A stretch of DNA of 64,000 bases from Niabella pedocola (GCF_021044425.1 NZ_JAJNEC010000003.1:558001-622000); one strand, 5' to 3'. Counted from the stretch's first letter, positions 9,426-17,641 are shown. Made by a program: numbers and translations. The notes: generated from the letters alone by a model not told the origin.

Positions 9426-10094
9426 ATGATCCGCGTAGCAATAGTTGACGACAAAGCAACAAACAGGCGTATTGTAAGTGAGAAGCTGGCTGAAAACAAA
9501 TGCTTCCAGATCGTTATAGCTGCCGTAGACGGTGCAGATTTTTTACACCAAATGACCGTCATTGAGCCCGAAAATCATCCCCACATTGTATTAATGGATC
9601 TTGAGATGCCCCATGTGAACGGGATCACTGCTATTGCTACCGCTTCTTCTTTATACCCACAACTCCGGTTTGTGGTACTAACCATTTTTGATGATGAAGA
9701 GAAAATTTTTAATGCTATCAAGGCCGGGGCTTGCGGATACCTGCTGAAGGAAGAAAGTAGTACGGTCATTGCCGATATGCTGATCAATCTTTGGGAAAGC
9801 GGGGCCGGGCCTATTTCACCCAGTATCGCTTATAAAATCCTGCAGATGGTGCAGGGCCAAACGGCTTCCGGTCTTAGAAAAGCTGAAACCGGAGCCGATA
9901 TTTTTCAATTGTCTGCGCGCGAAAAAGAAATCCTCGAATGGCTGAGCCAGGGATATGAGTATAAAGACATTGGTAGTAAATTATTCATCAGCCCCAACAC
10001 CGTAAAAAAACATTGTATCAGTATCTACCAGAAACTGCATGTTAACAGCCGGGCGCAGGCCTTGCGGATTGCCTATACAAAGGGCCTTATTTAA
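9426..10094 (+). CDS. LuxR/NarL-family response regulator
   Basis: 222 residues. The receiver domain (about 1-125) has the acidic pair DD8-9, phospho-acceptor Asp58 (VLMDLEMP), a conserved T near residue 86 (VLTIFDDEEKIF) and the Lys in LLKEESS. The C-terminal GerE-type helix-turn-helix (about 155-218) reads LSAREKEILEWLSQGYEYKD...SPNTVKKHCISIYQKLHV. It follows its histidine kinase by 70 bp on the same strand, so the two are probably co-transcribed. Expected to bind DNA as a dimer when phosphorylated; regulon unknown. Confidence 0.95.
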   Translation: MIRVAIVDDKATNRRIVSEKLAENKCFQIVIAAVDGADFLHQMTVIEPENHPHIVLMDLEMPHVNGITAIATASSLYPQLRFVVLTIFDDEEKIFNAIKAGACGYLLKEESSTVIADMLINLWESGAGPISPSIAYKILQMVQGQTASGLRKAETGADIFQLSAREKEILEWLSQGYEYKDIGSKLFISPNTVKKHCISIYQKLHVNSRAQALRIAYTKGLI

Positions 10095-10206
10095 TCTGAA
10101 AGGATCCTGTAACGTATATAAAACGGCTTGTGTCGAACCGGCCGTCGCTACAACAATGCTTCCTTATTTCCCGTGGTTGTTTTTAATCCGCCACTATAAA
10201 ACCTTG

Positions 10207-10782
10207 TTATGCATAAGTGCCGCTCTCTTTTATGGGCTTATAATAAAGGATCACCCCGCCAGAATCAAAGGTTTTTGTCTTCAGAAGTGTAAGCACCATT
10301 CTTTCATGGATATTTTTAAATAAGGGCAAACCGTCGCCTGCTATTACAGGGTGCACACAAAGCTGGTATTCGTCTATCAGGCGTAGCTTCGTCAGCGCTA
10401 CGATCAAACTCGGGCTACATACCAAAATATTCTTGTTATTGCCGTTGCCCGATTGTTTTAGTGTAGAAACAACCTGCTCAATTTCCTGGTCTGCCAGCGA
10501 TGCGGTTTCCCAGTCTACATGCTTCAGGGTATGTGAAAAAACAATTTTTGGAATGCGGTCTATCGCCACCGCAAAGTCGTCCATTGATTGTTCACCGGTG
10601 GGTTCCTTTACAAAGGGGCGCCAGTATTCCATCAATTGATAAGTGATCCTGCCATACAAAGCAACGTCTGCATCATTTAATAGTTCGGCGTAATGCTGGT
10701 GCATCGCTTCATCCGGAATCCCGGCCGTATGGTCGCAAATCCCATCCAGTGTCATATTCATTGCGGCAACTACCTTTTTCAT
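10207..10782 (-). CDS. dihydrofolate reductase family protein (RibD C-terminal-like)
   Basis: 191 residues starting MKKVVAAMNMTLDGICDH, the typical first strand of the RibD_C/DHFR-like fold. Other family features are ADVALYGRITYQLMEYWRP, FSHTLKHVDWETASL, NILVCSPSLIVALTKLRLIDEYQL and HPVIAGDGLPLFKNI (the glycine-containing GDGLPLF loop). These stand-alone proteins are common in Bacteroidota and are thought to be NAD(P)H-dependent reductases of unknown substrate, not true DHFR or riboflavin enzymes. It is convergent with the response regulator and divergent from the small membrane-protein gene at 10957. Confidence 0.88.
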   Translation of the reverse strand: MKKVVAAMNMTLDGICDHTAGIPDEAMHQHYAELLNDADVALYGRITYQLMEYWRPFVKEPTGEQSMDDFAVAIDRIPKIVFSHTLKHVDWETASLADQEIEQVVSTLKQSGNGNNKNILVCSPSLIVALTKLRLIDEYQLCVHPVIAGDGLPLFKNIHERMVLTLLKTKTFDSGGVILYYKPIKESGTYA

Positions 10783-10884
10783 ATTCTTATTTTTATCACC
10801 TGAATGATGCCGGTGGCAAACCCGGCGCCATTACCGGCCCTTTGGTATAAAATTATTCATTCTCCGTATACCCGCGGGAAAAAT

Positions 10885-10915
10885 TTTGCGATCCTAAATA
10901 ATCCGATTAACTTTG
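10885..10915 (+). promoter_or_regulatory. promoter of the 10957 gene
   Basis: TTTG (10885-10888), 19-nt spacer, TAACTTTG (10908-10915): a full match to the Bacteroidota TTTG-N19-TAnnTTTG consensus. Predicted transcription start is about 10922, giving a leader of about 35 nt. A CTTTG-N5-CAAAG inverted repeat begins inside the -7 box and could be an operator. Confidence 0.6.
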
Positions 10916-10956
10916 AAATACAAAGTACTTTCCAATAATAGTAAAAACGCGATATA

Positions 10957-11292
10957 ATGAAAATATCAAGAACAAAATTCGTCCTCATCTTTCTTGTTTC
11001 GGCGTTTGTCTTTCAATTTATCACGAACTCGGTTTTAGGACCAGAGGTCAGGCTTTTTCCTGCAAACGGCGAGTGGTTCCCGGGAGCCGGGTCACCAACA
11101 GGCTGGAAGCGTACCCTGGCTGCCGTTCTATACCCTGTCAAATTTGTTTTGATAGGTCCCTTGTCGTTTCTGGCTAAAGATCCGGATCCGGCGCCTCCTG
11201 TTTTATTGCTTGCGTTTGCGGCCTACTGGGCGGCCATCGCATTCATTCTTCATTACGTCTTCAGCAAAATAGTCATTCGTAAAAAGGCCTGA
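10957..11292 (+). CDS. small hydrophobic membrane protein, unknown function
   Basis: 111 residues with three likely transmembrane helices: about 7-27 (FVLIFLVSAFVFQFITNSV), 52-72 (TLAAVLYPVKFVLIGPLSFL) and 82-104 (VLLLAFAAYWAAIAFILHYV). It ends with basic residues (KIVIRKKA). I recognise no family. A consensus promoter stands directly upstream and 91 bp separate it from the next membrane-protein gene on the same strand, so co-transcription is possible. Confidence 0.75.
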   Translation: MKISRTKFVLIFLVSAFVFQFITNSVLGPEVRLFPANGEWFPGAGSPTGWKRTLAAVLYPVKFVLIGPLSFLAKDPDPAPPVLLLAFAAYWAAIAFILHYVFSKIVIRKKA

Positions 11293-11383
11293 GTGTTGGA
11301 GGATCTGCATACTTTATTATCAATTATCTCAAACATTGAAGCAGATCTGCCCGACAATTCAGGGTTAAACATTAATACCCGGT

Positions 11384-12106
11384 ATGAACAGTATTGAAGA
11401 ACGATACCGTGAAGCAAAGTCGGATAAATGGTTTCAAAACTTTGCCGTTTTCTGCCGCATTGCCCTTGCCGCAAGTTTTCTTCCGTCTGGCTATGTTAAA
11501 ATAATGGGCCAGCGTTTTGCTGAAGGTTTATCCCATAACAATCCGTTGGGGCGTTACTTCGACGCCCTGTTGGCAACAGGCCACTACTATACGTTTATTG
11601 GAGTTACCCAAGTTGTGATCGCCCTGTTAATATTGATACCAAGGACCGCACTGCTTGGCACGCTGATGTATTTTTGCGTGATCGTTAATATTGGTGTGCT
11701 GACGTATGCCACCCGCTTTCATGGGACACGGATCGTTACGATTATGATATTGGCCTGCCTGTATCTGCTGATATGGGATTATGACCGTATCAAACATATT
11801 TTGCCCTTCAGGCAACCGCCCGAAACGCCACGGCCCGTTAAAAAACCATTGGGCATGCGTCTGCGTCTTGTATTTTTTGGTGGCTGCATCGTTGCACTGG
11901 CTGTTATTATTATTGGTACTTCCTATTTATACGAAATAGTGCCGGGCGATTCTGAAGCCGAAGCCCGGAACCAATGCCCGGGCAGTAAAAATCCGGAGGC
12001 CTGCGAGGCTTTCTGCGATTGTATTTATAAGCAAGGGCAGCCACTGGAAAGCTGTTTGGCTATTTTTAATAAGGCAAAAGATATCCGGAAAACGGATACG
12101 CGGTAG
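11384..12106 (+). CDS. DoxX-like integral membrane protein with cysteine-rich C-terminal tail
   Basis: 240 residues. Four helices in the first 130 residues follow the DoxX/MauE pattern (IALAASFLPSGYVKIMGQRF, then FIGVTQVVIALLILIPRTAL and a third and fourth helix). A fifth helix at about 163-186 (LVFFGGCIVALAVIIIGTSY) leads to a C-terminal segment with a cluster of cysteines (CPGSKNPEACEAFCDC, then C ten residues later). The tail is probably periplasmic and could be disulphide-bonded. Related membrane proteins act in redox or quinone-linked processes; the role here is not known. Confidence 0.75.
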   Translation: MNSIEERYREAKSDKWFQNFAVFCRIALAASFLPSGYVKIMGQRFAEGLSHNNPLGRYFDALLATGHYYTFIGVTQVVIALLILIPRTALLGTLMYFCVIVNIGVLTYATRFHGTRIVTIMILACLYLLIWDYDRIKHILPFRQPPETPRPVKKPLGMRLRLVFFGGCIVALAVIIIGTSYLYEIVPGDSEAEARNQCPGSKNPEACEAFCDCIYKQGQPLESCLAIFNKAKDIRKTDTR

Positions 12107-12125
12107 CAAACCGCAACGTGTGCGA

Positions 12126-12620
12126 GAAATATTTTCGAAAATGTTCGCTCCCCCGCGCCCTTTGCGGCAAAAATAAAACCGCCAGGTACGCCAGGAATCC
12201 GCAAGGGCCGCTAAAGCAACCGCAGATCGTATTCGAAAACGCTAGCGTCCATCGCGTTTTCCTCGCGCGCTTTGCGTTTGAATTATTACCACAAGATGCA
12301 CGGGAACTGCAAGCGACATCAGGAAATAGTTTCGCAAACATGCGCTCTCCCCCGCGCCCGTCGCTGTAAAAACAAAGCCGCCGGGTACGCCAGGAATCCG
12401 CAAGGGCCGCTAAAGCAACTACAGATCGTGTTCGAAAACGCTTAGCGCCCGTCGCGTTTTCCTCGCGCGCTTTGCGTTTAAATTGTTACCACAAGATGCG
12501 CCAGGAACTGCAAAGGACATCAGGAAATACTTTCGCAAATATTCGCTCTCCCCCGCGCCCGTCGCGTTTTCCTCGCGCGCCTTGCGTTTGAATGTTACCG
12601 CAAGATGGACGGAAACTACA
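12126..12620. repeat. tandem intergenic repeat of about 200 bp: two full units and one unit with an internal deletion
   Basis: Units start at 12126, 12323 and 12524, each at GAAATA-TTTCG, giving periods of 197 and 201 bp. They share phrases such as CGCCAGGAATCCGCAAGG, CCTCGCGCGCTTTGCGTTT and ACCACAAGATGC. The third unit lacks about 91 bp between two copies of the 11-mer GCGCCCGTCGC; unit 2 carries both copies (12354-12364 and 12445-12455) and unit 3 has one (12555-12565). Short frames in either direction across this block are by-products of the repeat. There is no gene between 12107 and 12705. Confidence 0.9.
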
Positions 12621-12654
12621 AGGTGAATAGCATAATGCTCCCATCAAAAAAAAA

Positions 12655-12685
12655 TTGCGCAATCAAATAATTGCACTTATATTTG
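12655..12685 (+). promoter_or_regulatory. promoter of the arsR-type operon
   Basis: TTG (12655-12657), 20-nt spacer, TATATTTG (12678-12685), an exact TAnnTTTG -7 box. Predicted start is around 12692, only about 14 nt before the ATG at 12706. The spacer holds TTGCGCAA (palindromic) and TTGCA, which may be further repressor half-sites. Confidence 0.65.
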
Positions 12686-12701
12686 CAATCATTTAGTTGC
12701 A
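12684..12701 (+). promoter_or_regulatory. candidate ArsR operator overlapping the -7 box and start site
   Basis: Inverted repeat TGCAA-N8-TTGCA. Its left arm begins inside the -7 element and the whole site covers the predicted transcription start. A winged-helix repressor bound here would block RNA polymerase, so autorepression of the downstream regulator operon is the simplest reading. Confidence 0.5.
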
Positions 12702-12705
12702 CATT

Positions 12706-13059
12706 ATGATTATCAGACGTGATGTTTTCCAGGCAATAGCAGACCCAACCAGAAGGCAGATCATCGACCTCCTGGCACAGGAAACGCTCAATGTAAATGC
12801 CATTGCAGAAAAATTTGATGTAAGCCGGCAGGCCGTTTCGGTACATGTAAAGATCCTTGCAGAATGCGGGCTCCTGGTGATCCGGCAGGAAGGCCGGGAA
12901 CGGTATTGTGAGGCAAGACTCAGCAAGCTAAGCGAAGTGGCATCCTGGGCAACGCAATACAAAAAATTCTGGGAAGGCCGGTTCGGCGCCCTGGATCGTT
13001 ATTTAGAAACCGTTAAAACCCAAAAGTCAAAAAATGGAAAAAGCACAAAGTCCCGCTGA
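12706..13059 (+). CDS. ArsR/SmtB-family winged-helix transcriptional repressor
   Basis: About 117 residues from the ATG at 12706; a TTG at 12697 in the same frame lies inside the operator and is unlikely. The N-terminal winged helix contains FQAIADPTRRQIIDLLAQ, NVNAIAEKFDVSRQAVSVHV (recognition helix) and LVIRQEGRERYCEA (wing). No metal-binding cysteines of the classical ArsR type are present. This subgroup is typically encoded next to an SRPBCC protein, as here: the SRPBCC gene starts 26 bp before this stop codon. Probably represses its own operon through the TGCAA-N8-TTGCA site. Confidence 0.92.
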   Translation: MIIRRDVFQAIADPTRRQIIDLLAQETLNVNAIAEKFDVSRQAVSVHVKILAECGLLVIRQEGRERYCEARLSKLSEVASWATQYKKFWEGRFGALDRYLETVKTQKSKNGKSTKSR

Positions 13060-13528
13060 AACCGTTTCACAGGAGGTATGGATCACCCATCTATTTAACG
13101 CAGATCCGGAAACTGTTTTCCGGGCCTGGACGGATCCAAAGCAACTGGCCGCCTGGTATGCTCCTGATGGCTGTACGATCGTTTTCAAAAAAGCCGATAT
13201 CCGCAAAGGCGGTCAGTATCATTCCTGCATCCACAACCCGTCGCACGGCGATTGCTGGTGCAAGGGCACCTACCTGGAAGTGGATGCTCCCCGGAAACTG
13301 GTTTTTACTGCAGAAGTTACCGATGCAAACGGGAATGACATAGACCCGGTAACAGTGGGTATGCCTGCCGACTGGCCGGCCAAAACAGTAGTAACCCTTC
13401 AATTTAAACCGCTGGGAACTCAAACAGAAATGACCCTGCACCAGACGGTAGCGGCATCACTTGCAAAAGCGACCGGCGCCTTCCCAAGCTGGATCGAAAT
13501 GTTTAACCGTCTCAATCAACAGTTATGA
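13034..13528 (+). CDS. SRPBCC (AHSA1/START-like) domain protein
   Basis: 164 residues forming one lipid-binding-like SRPBCC fold: WITHLFNADPETVFRAWTDP, LAAWYAPDGCTI, KADIRKGGQYHSCIHNP, GTYLEVDAPRKLVFTAEV, and the C-terminal helix (SWIEMFNRLNQQL). AHSA1-type stand-alone proteins bind small hydrophobic ligands; no catalytic motif is apparent. It overlaps the repressor gene upstream by 26 bp and the hydrolase gene downstream by 4 bp (ATGA), so the three genes are translationally coupled. One idea is that it carries or modifies the ligand that releases the ArsR repressor. Confidence 0.93.
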   Translation: MEKAQSPAETVSQEVWITHLFNADPETVFRAWTDPKQLAAWYAPDGCTIVFKKADIRKGGQYHSCIHNPSHGDCWCKGTYLEVDAPRKLVFTAEVTDANGNDIDPVTVGMPADWPAKTVVTLQFKPLGTQTEMTLHQTVAASLAKATGAFPSWIEMFNRLNQQL

Positions 13529-14403
13529 AACCGGTATGGCTTCCCGCCGCCTTATTCCTGTGCTACACTGCACAGATGGGTGTTTCAACCGGCGCAAACA
13601 ATCCCATCTTGGTCCGCGATTCCATTCCTTGTAAAGCAGGATACGCGCGGGTGAATGGGATTCAAATGTATTATGAAATCTATGGCAAGGGTGCTCCATT
13701 GGTATTGTTGCACGGCGGCGGCTCCACCATACAAACCACTTTTGGACGCGTGATTCCCCTGCTGGCGCAGCACCGGCAACTGATCTGCGTAGAATTGCAG
13801 GCGCATGGCCGCACCGAAGACCGTGATACGGGCCTTTCATTTGATCAGGACGCCGATGATGTAGCGGCATTGTTGCATAATCTCTCTATAAAAAAAGCGG
13901 ATTTTTTCGGATTTAGCAATGGGGGAAATACGGCGCTTAAAATCGCCATCCGGTACCCGCAGTTATGCAGGAAGGTGATTGCCGGATCGGTTCTGCTAAA
14001 ACGCAACGGAACGGCTCCGCAGTTCTGGGAAGCGATGCAACACGCCCGCTTTGAACAAATGCCACAACCTTACAAAGATGCTTTTCTACAAGTAACCCCG
14101 GATACCGCTAAGTTGCGGAACCTGTTTCAGCGGTGTGCCAACCGGATGAAGACCTTTACCGATTTCAGCGATGCAGCAATCAGGTCAATCAGGGCGCCCG
14201 TACTCTTTATTAACGGAGATGCAGATGTAGGCAGCCCGGAACATATTACGGCTATGGCTAAATTGGTTCCCAATGGACAGGCCACCATTATCCCGGGAGG
14301 TCACGGCGCATATATTGGTGAGCGGGTAGCTTCGCCGCCTGGCGATACGCTATACCGGTCTGTGGTACCGGTTTTAATCCAATTCCTGGATTTGAACCAA
14401 TAG
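13525..14403 (+). CDS. alpha/beta-hydrolase fold esterase-like enzyme, secreted
   Basis: 292 residues with an N-terminal signal-like segment (MKPVWLPAALFLCYTAQMGVS). Fold landmarks are the oxyanion strand PLVLLHGGGSTIQTTF, the nucleophile elbow FFGFSNGGNTAL with Ser131, the acid FINGDADVGSPEH (Asp234) and the base PGGHGAY (His260), so the catalytic triad is complete. The start ATG overlaps the stop of the SRPBCC gene (ATGA), making this the third gene of the ArsR operon. Substrate unknown; the spacing of motifs fits esterases and C-C hydrolases. Confidence 0.92.
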   Translation: MKPVWLPAALFLCYTAQMGVSTGANNPILVRDSIPCKAGYARVNGIQMYYEIYGKGAPLVLLHGGGSTIQTTFGRVIPLLAQHRQLICVELQAHGRTEDRDTGLSFDQDADDVAALLHNLSIKKADFFGFSNGGNTALKIAIRYPQLCRKVIAGSVLLKRNGTAPQFWEAMQHARFEQMPQPYKDAFLQVTPDTAKLRNLFQRCANRMKTFTDFSDAAIRSIRAPVLFINGDADVGSPEHITAMAKLVPNGQATIIPGGHGAYIGERVASPPGDTLYRSVVPVLIQFLDLNQ

Positions 14404-14647
14404 CGGTATCCAGCAGGTGTATCAGGTCCGCATACATAAAACATCCGGCCGTTTGAATACAAGGCTCATGCCCAGCCTGCAAGAAACGTTCGGGCGGTAG
14501 TAGCGATGGCTCCCGATCCATTTCATTACAAACGTATGTTTCTTCTATATCCGGAACCTCGATGTGCAGCTCCGGTTCCCGGTCCATTTCCGCCGGCGGC
14601 ACCGTTTCTTCGGCAGGTGCCTCAGATTCTTTTACCAGATGAAACAT
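14288..14647 (-). CDS. possible small Pro/Glu-rich protein (doubtful)
   Basis: 119-residue frame with an acidic start (MFHLVKESEAPAEETVPPAE) and a repeated element EMDREPEL / EMDREPSL. The first 80 residues fall in otherwise empty sequence, while the last 40 run antisense through the end of the hydrolase gene. Short proline/glutamate-rich proteins of this sort occur in the family, but I see no domain. Convergent overlap with a solid gene makes it uncertain. Confidence 0.3.
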   Translation of the reverse strand: MFHLVKESEAPAEETVPPAEMDREPELHIEVPDIEETYVCNEMDREPSLLPPERFLQAGHEPCIQTAGCFMYADLIHLLDTAIGSNPGIGLKPVPQTGIAYRQAAKLPAHQYMRRDLPG

Positions 14648-14681
14648 AATAACGGATATTACGTCTGTACAAAATCATTAT

Positions 14682-14926
14682 TTATGATGCCTTCCCGGAT
14701 GTGGCATCGGAGCCCTGCGTTTTTACTATTTTATTATAAATTCCGGATAATAAAAACGGAGCTACCCACTGCCCGATAAAAAGTGCCGATGTTCCTGTTT
14801 ACAGATCTTTAATGTAAGCGATGTTACCATTGCCGCCACGGCTGTCCATAAATAAACATCCGGTGGGATTTTTGCAGTTTGCCGTTCAATTGTTTTAGCG
14901 GAAACGCCTTCTGAATGATTGCCCAT
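14682..14926 (-). pseudogene. small conserved membrane protein gene with a one-base frameshift
   Basis: From the ATG at 14926 the frame reads MGNHSEGVSAKTIERQTAKI, PPDVYLWTAVAAMVTSLTLK, then ICKQEHRHF before running into a stop after SGSG. Re-reading one base earlier in the T5 run (plus-strand 14778-14782) continues without a stop as FIGQWVAPFLLSGIYNKIVK and ends at 14682. The two halves together match, from memory, a small Bacteroidota membrane protein of unknown function whose second half reads (L/F)FIGQW-APFLL-GIYNKIVK. One missing T (six to five) explains it; -1 ribosomal slippage on the same run or a sequencing error would look the same. Downstream of it the gene is intact, so the break is recent or not real. 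Confidence 0.6.
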
Positions 14927-15458
14927 GTTGAAGTTTTTATAGATTAAAAATTCCTGGCACTGCAAACAACATCCGGAGTGTTTTAACGATGCCCTTATTT
15001 ATTTTATGAATGCAAATTATCGGCCATGAGGATTGCCTACGGCCGGTTGATCCTTTAAAAGGACACGCAGTACAGACCGCACCGTAAAATGATCAATACC
15101 AAAAACCGGGCGCGATTATTCCATGGCCTTTTCTACCACGTGCAGGGGCTACCCCGCCACAATGTGTTGCAATTTTTCCTGAATGGCTGTTAGCATCCTT
15201 TCATTAGCCAATCAAGATACCTGTAGAAAGGATTTGGTTATTGCGTTTAGTTACATGAAGCACGATCCGGCTGCCGCGCATATACACGGTGCCCGGAAGA
15301 AAGATATGGGGATTTTTTTTCTCAATCCCGGATGCATTGCCGGCAACGATGGCCACCTGTGCTTTAATATCCGCTGGCAATGAATCCTATTCAGGTCTCC
15401 GGGATTGCGTTTAACACAAAAAAGCGCACACTGGCATAGTTCCTGTGCTCACAAAGCA
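14927..15458. other. gene-poor stretch
   Basis: I see no gene I can support here. On the minus strand a 58-codon frame from a TTG near 15380 to a stop near 15210 (reads VAIVAGNASGIEKKNPHIFL) and a short fragment at 15205-15120 (AIQEKLQHIVAG, stop, PLHVVEKAME) look protein-like but are broken or lack an ATG. They may be remnants. The plus-strand frame at 15183-15383 covers the same bases and has no recognisable feature. Confidence 0.4.
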
Positions 15459-15926
15459 ATGGCACTTTTCACCATACTCGACAGCATACTCGCGGGCATC
15501 ATGGGCACTTTAGCGATGACCCTGTTCATCCGCTTAACGGGTATGGCCACCGGTAGCCCTTTTTCTGTACCACGCATCCTCGGTTCCTTACTAACCTCCA
15601 GCACCAGCCCTTCCGGAAAAGCATCCCAAAGACTGCCCGTATTGCTGTTGGGTACGGCCGTGCATTATGTTATCGGCATCCTTTTTACCTTGTTCTATGC
15701 CTGGCTGGCAGGCAGCGGGGTGCTGCCCGAGGGTTATATAAACGGCCTGTTATATGGCTTTAATATCGGTATCGTGGCGGTTGTTACCTGGTATCTTGCG
15801 CTCCGGCTGCATCCGCATCCGCCGGCGATTCCGGTACGGCTTTTCCTGGTGGTGATTTTTACCGGTCACCTGGTATATGCGGCGGTCATTGTTACCACAT
15901 TCCATTTTCTTCTCACCATATTTTAA
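15459..15926 (+). CDS. integral membrane protein of unknown function (four helices)
   Basis: 155 residues from the ATG at 15459 (MALFTILDSILAGIMGTLAM); an upstream in-frame start at 15405 would add a polar, poorly coding-like 18 residues. Four hydrophobic segments are visible: about 8-27, 65-87 (VLLLGTAVHYVIGILFTLFY), 95-120 and 128-153. A PRILGSLL motif follows the first helix. No family assigned. It ends 9 bp before the FAD/Rieske oxidoreductase on the same strand, suggesting co-expression. Confidence 0.75.
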   Translation: MALFTILDSILAGIMGTLAMTLFIRLTGMATGSPFSVPRILGSLLTSSTSPSGKASQRLPVLLLGTAVHYVIGILFTLFYAWLAGSGVLPEGYINGLLYGFNIGIVAVVTWYLALRLHPHPPAIPVRLFLVVIFTGHLVYAAVIVTTFHFLLTIF

Positions 15927-15935
15927 TCGTGTATT

Positions 15936-17453
15936 ATGAACAGAGATGCCTTTACCACTACCCTTTGGCAGGATGGATTTAACATCCGCATCCCGGAGAA
16001 AGAAACCGGCAATGTGCCCTTTGATGTCATCATCGTTGGTGCAGGAATTACCGGCATTACAACGGGCCTGCTGCTGCAGCGAGCCGGTAAAAAATGCCTG
16101 ATTCTTGAAGCGCATACTGTTTGTTTTGGCACTTCTTCAGCCACAACGGCACATCTGAACACCGTATTGGATAATACCTATCCGGGGCTTATTAAAAAAT
16201 TTGGAGCAAACAATGCACTTTTAATAGCACAGGGTGCCAAGGAAGCCATCCACCTCATCAAAGCGCATATCCGGCATTATCAGATCGATTGTGATTTTGA
16301 AGAAAAAACAGGATACCTGTATGCCCAGAATAAAAAAGAAGATGCTGAACTGGAAACGCTGCTTGAAGGGATGCTTACCGTTGGCATTGAAGCCGCCCCC
16401 AGCCTTACAACCCCGGTGCCGGTGCCTTTTACAACAGCGATCCGGTTTCCGGAACAGGCCCAGTTCCACCCTTTGAAGTACCTGTTTGCTTTGATCCATC
16501 AGTTCCTGGCTGCAGGGGGAACCATCAGGGAAGCGACGATGGTTCAGCAGGTAGCAGAAAAAGAGAACGTCCGGGAAGTATTCACAACAACCGGTGTATA
16601 CCGCGCCACCGACATTGTATATGCCACACATATTCCACCCGGCGTAAACCTGTTGCATTTCCGGTGTGCGCCCTATCGCTCCTATGTGTTGGGAATCCGG
16701 CTCAAAGACAACTCTTATCCCGACGCCCTGGTATATGACATTGAAGACCCCTACCATTATTTCCGGACGGCCCGGTACCAGGGAACTCCTTTATTGATCA
16801 TCGGCGGATGCGACCATAAAACCGGTCATGAGGTTAACACGGAACAGGTGTTCCGCGAACTGGAAGCCTATGCCGCATCCTATTTCAACATCGGTTCCGT
16901 TCCTTACCGGTGGTCTTCCCAATATTATGAACCGGCGGATGGCCTGCCTTATATCGGCCTGCTTCCGGGCAACGACGATCATCTGTATGTGGCAACCGGT
17001 TATAGCGGAAATGGAATGATCTTTGGCACACTGGCGGGTCGCATCCTATCGGATCTGATTACCGGCGTCGATAACCCATATGCAGATCTGCTGGCCCCGT
17101 CCCGTATCAAACCGGTGGCCGGGTTCACCAATTTTATAAAAGAAAATGCCGACGTCGTGAAGCATTTTATCGGTGACCGGCTATCGGTAGAAACCCTGGA
17201 AGTATTGGCCGCCCTTGCCCCCGGGGAAGGAAAAGTGGTTAAATATGACGGGCAATCGATCGCTGCATATAAAGATCCACAGGGTAAGATCTTTACCCTG
17301 GACCCTGTATGCCCGCATGCAGGATGCCTGGTACAATGGAACAATGCGGAGCGGAGCTGGGATTGTCCCTGCCACGGCTCCCGTTTTGATGTTACAGGTG
17401 CCGTATTGAGCGGACCGGCTCAAAAAGCATTGGAGCAGCTGGGAGGATCATAA
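15936..17453 (+). CDS. FAD-dependent oxidoreductase fused to a C-terminal Rieske [2Fe-2S] domain
   Basis: 505 residues. The DAO-type N-terminal part has the dinucleotide-binding motif VIIVGAGITGITTGLLLQRA (about 30-50) and the C-terminal FAD contact PYIGLLPGNDDHLYVATGYS. The last 100 residues are a Rieske domain with ligands Cys459/His461 (CPHAGC) and Cys477/His480 (CPCHGSRF). This fusion (YhfW-like) is widespread in bacteria, but its substrate is not established. The Rieske cluster presumably passes electrons from the flavin or receives them. The upstream membrane protein may be its partner. It is convergent with the hydroxyproline operon and not obviously part of it. Confidence 0.93.
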   Translation: MNRDAFTTTLWQDGFNIRIPEKETGNVPFDVIIVGAGITGITTGLLLQRAGKKCLILEAHTVCFGTSSATTAHLNTVLDNTYPGLIKKFGANNALLIAQGAKEAIHLIKAHIRHYQIDCDFEEKTGYLYAQNKKEDAELETLLEGMLTVGIEAAPSLTTPVPVPFTTAIRFPEQAQFHPLKYLFALIHQFLAAGGTIREATMVQQVAEKENVREVFTTTGVYRATDIVYATHIPPGVNLLHFRCAPYRSYVLGIRLKDNSYPDALVYDIEDPYHYFRTARYQGTPLLIIGGCDHKTGHEVNTEQVFRELEAYAASYFNIGSVPYRWSSQYYEPADGLPYIGLLPGNDDHLYVATGYSGNGMIFGTLAGRILSDLITGVDNPYADLLAPSRIKPVAGFTNFIKENADVVKHFIGDRLSVETLEVLAALAPGEGKVVKYDGQSIAAYKDPQGKIFTLDPVCPHAGCLVQWNNAERSWDCPCHGSRFDVTGAVLSGPAQKALEQLGGS

Positions 17454-17641
17454 CCGCCACAGCACCCAATCTCCCACAGCATTGTATGTTCCGCCCCGGG
17501 GAATCGGTTGCACCGCTGCGGGTAGCATCCGGAGGGAAATAAAAATTTTGCTCGTGATCACAATGCGGAACGAACTTCATGGCAAATGAATAAACCAGGT
17601 GCTCACTGCCATAAGAAGCCATTATAAACTGTAATAACACA

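Noticed and set aside
12066..12369. Two opposing frames of 83-91 codons
   Set aside because: Produced by the tandem repeat; sequences are repeat-derived and there is no start context.
12126..12620. CRISPR array
   Set aside because: Repeat units are about 200 bp, nearly continuous, with no unique spacers and no cas genes.
15183..15383. 66-codon plus-strand frame
   Set aside because: No recognisable feature, and the minus strand over the same bases looks equally or more protein-like.
17454..17641. Terminator or small gene between the convergent FAD/Rieske and hydroxyproline operons
   Set aside because: I found no stable stem with a T-run and no frame with coding character.
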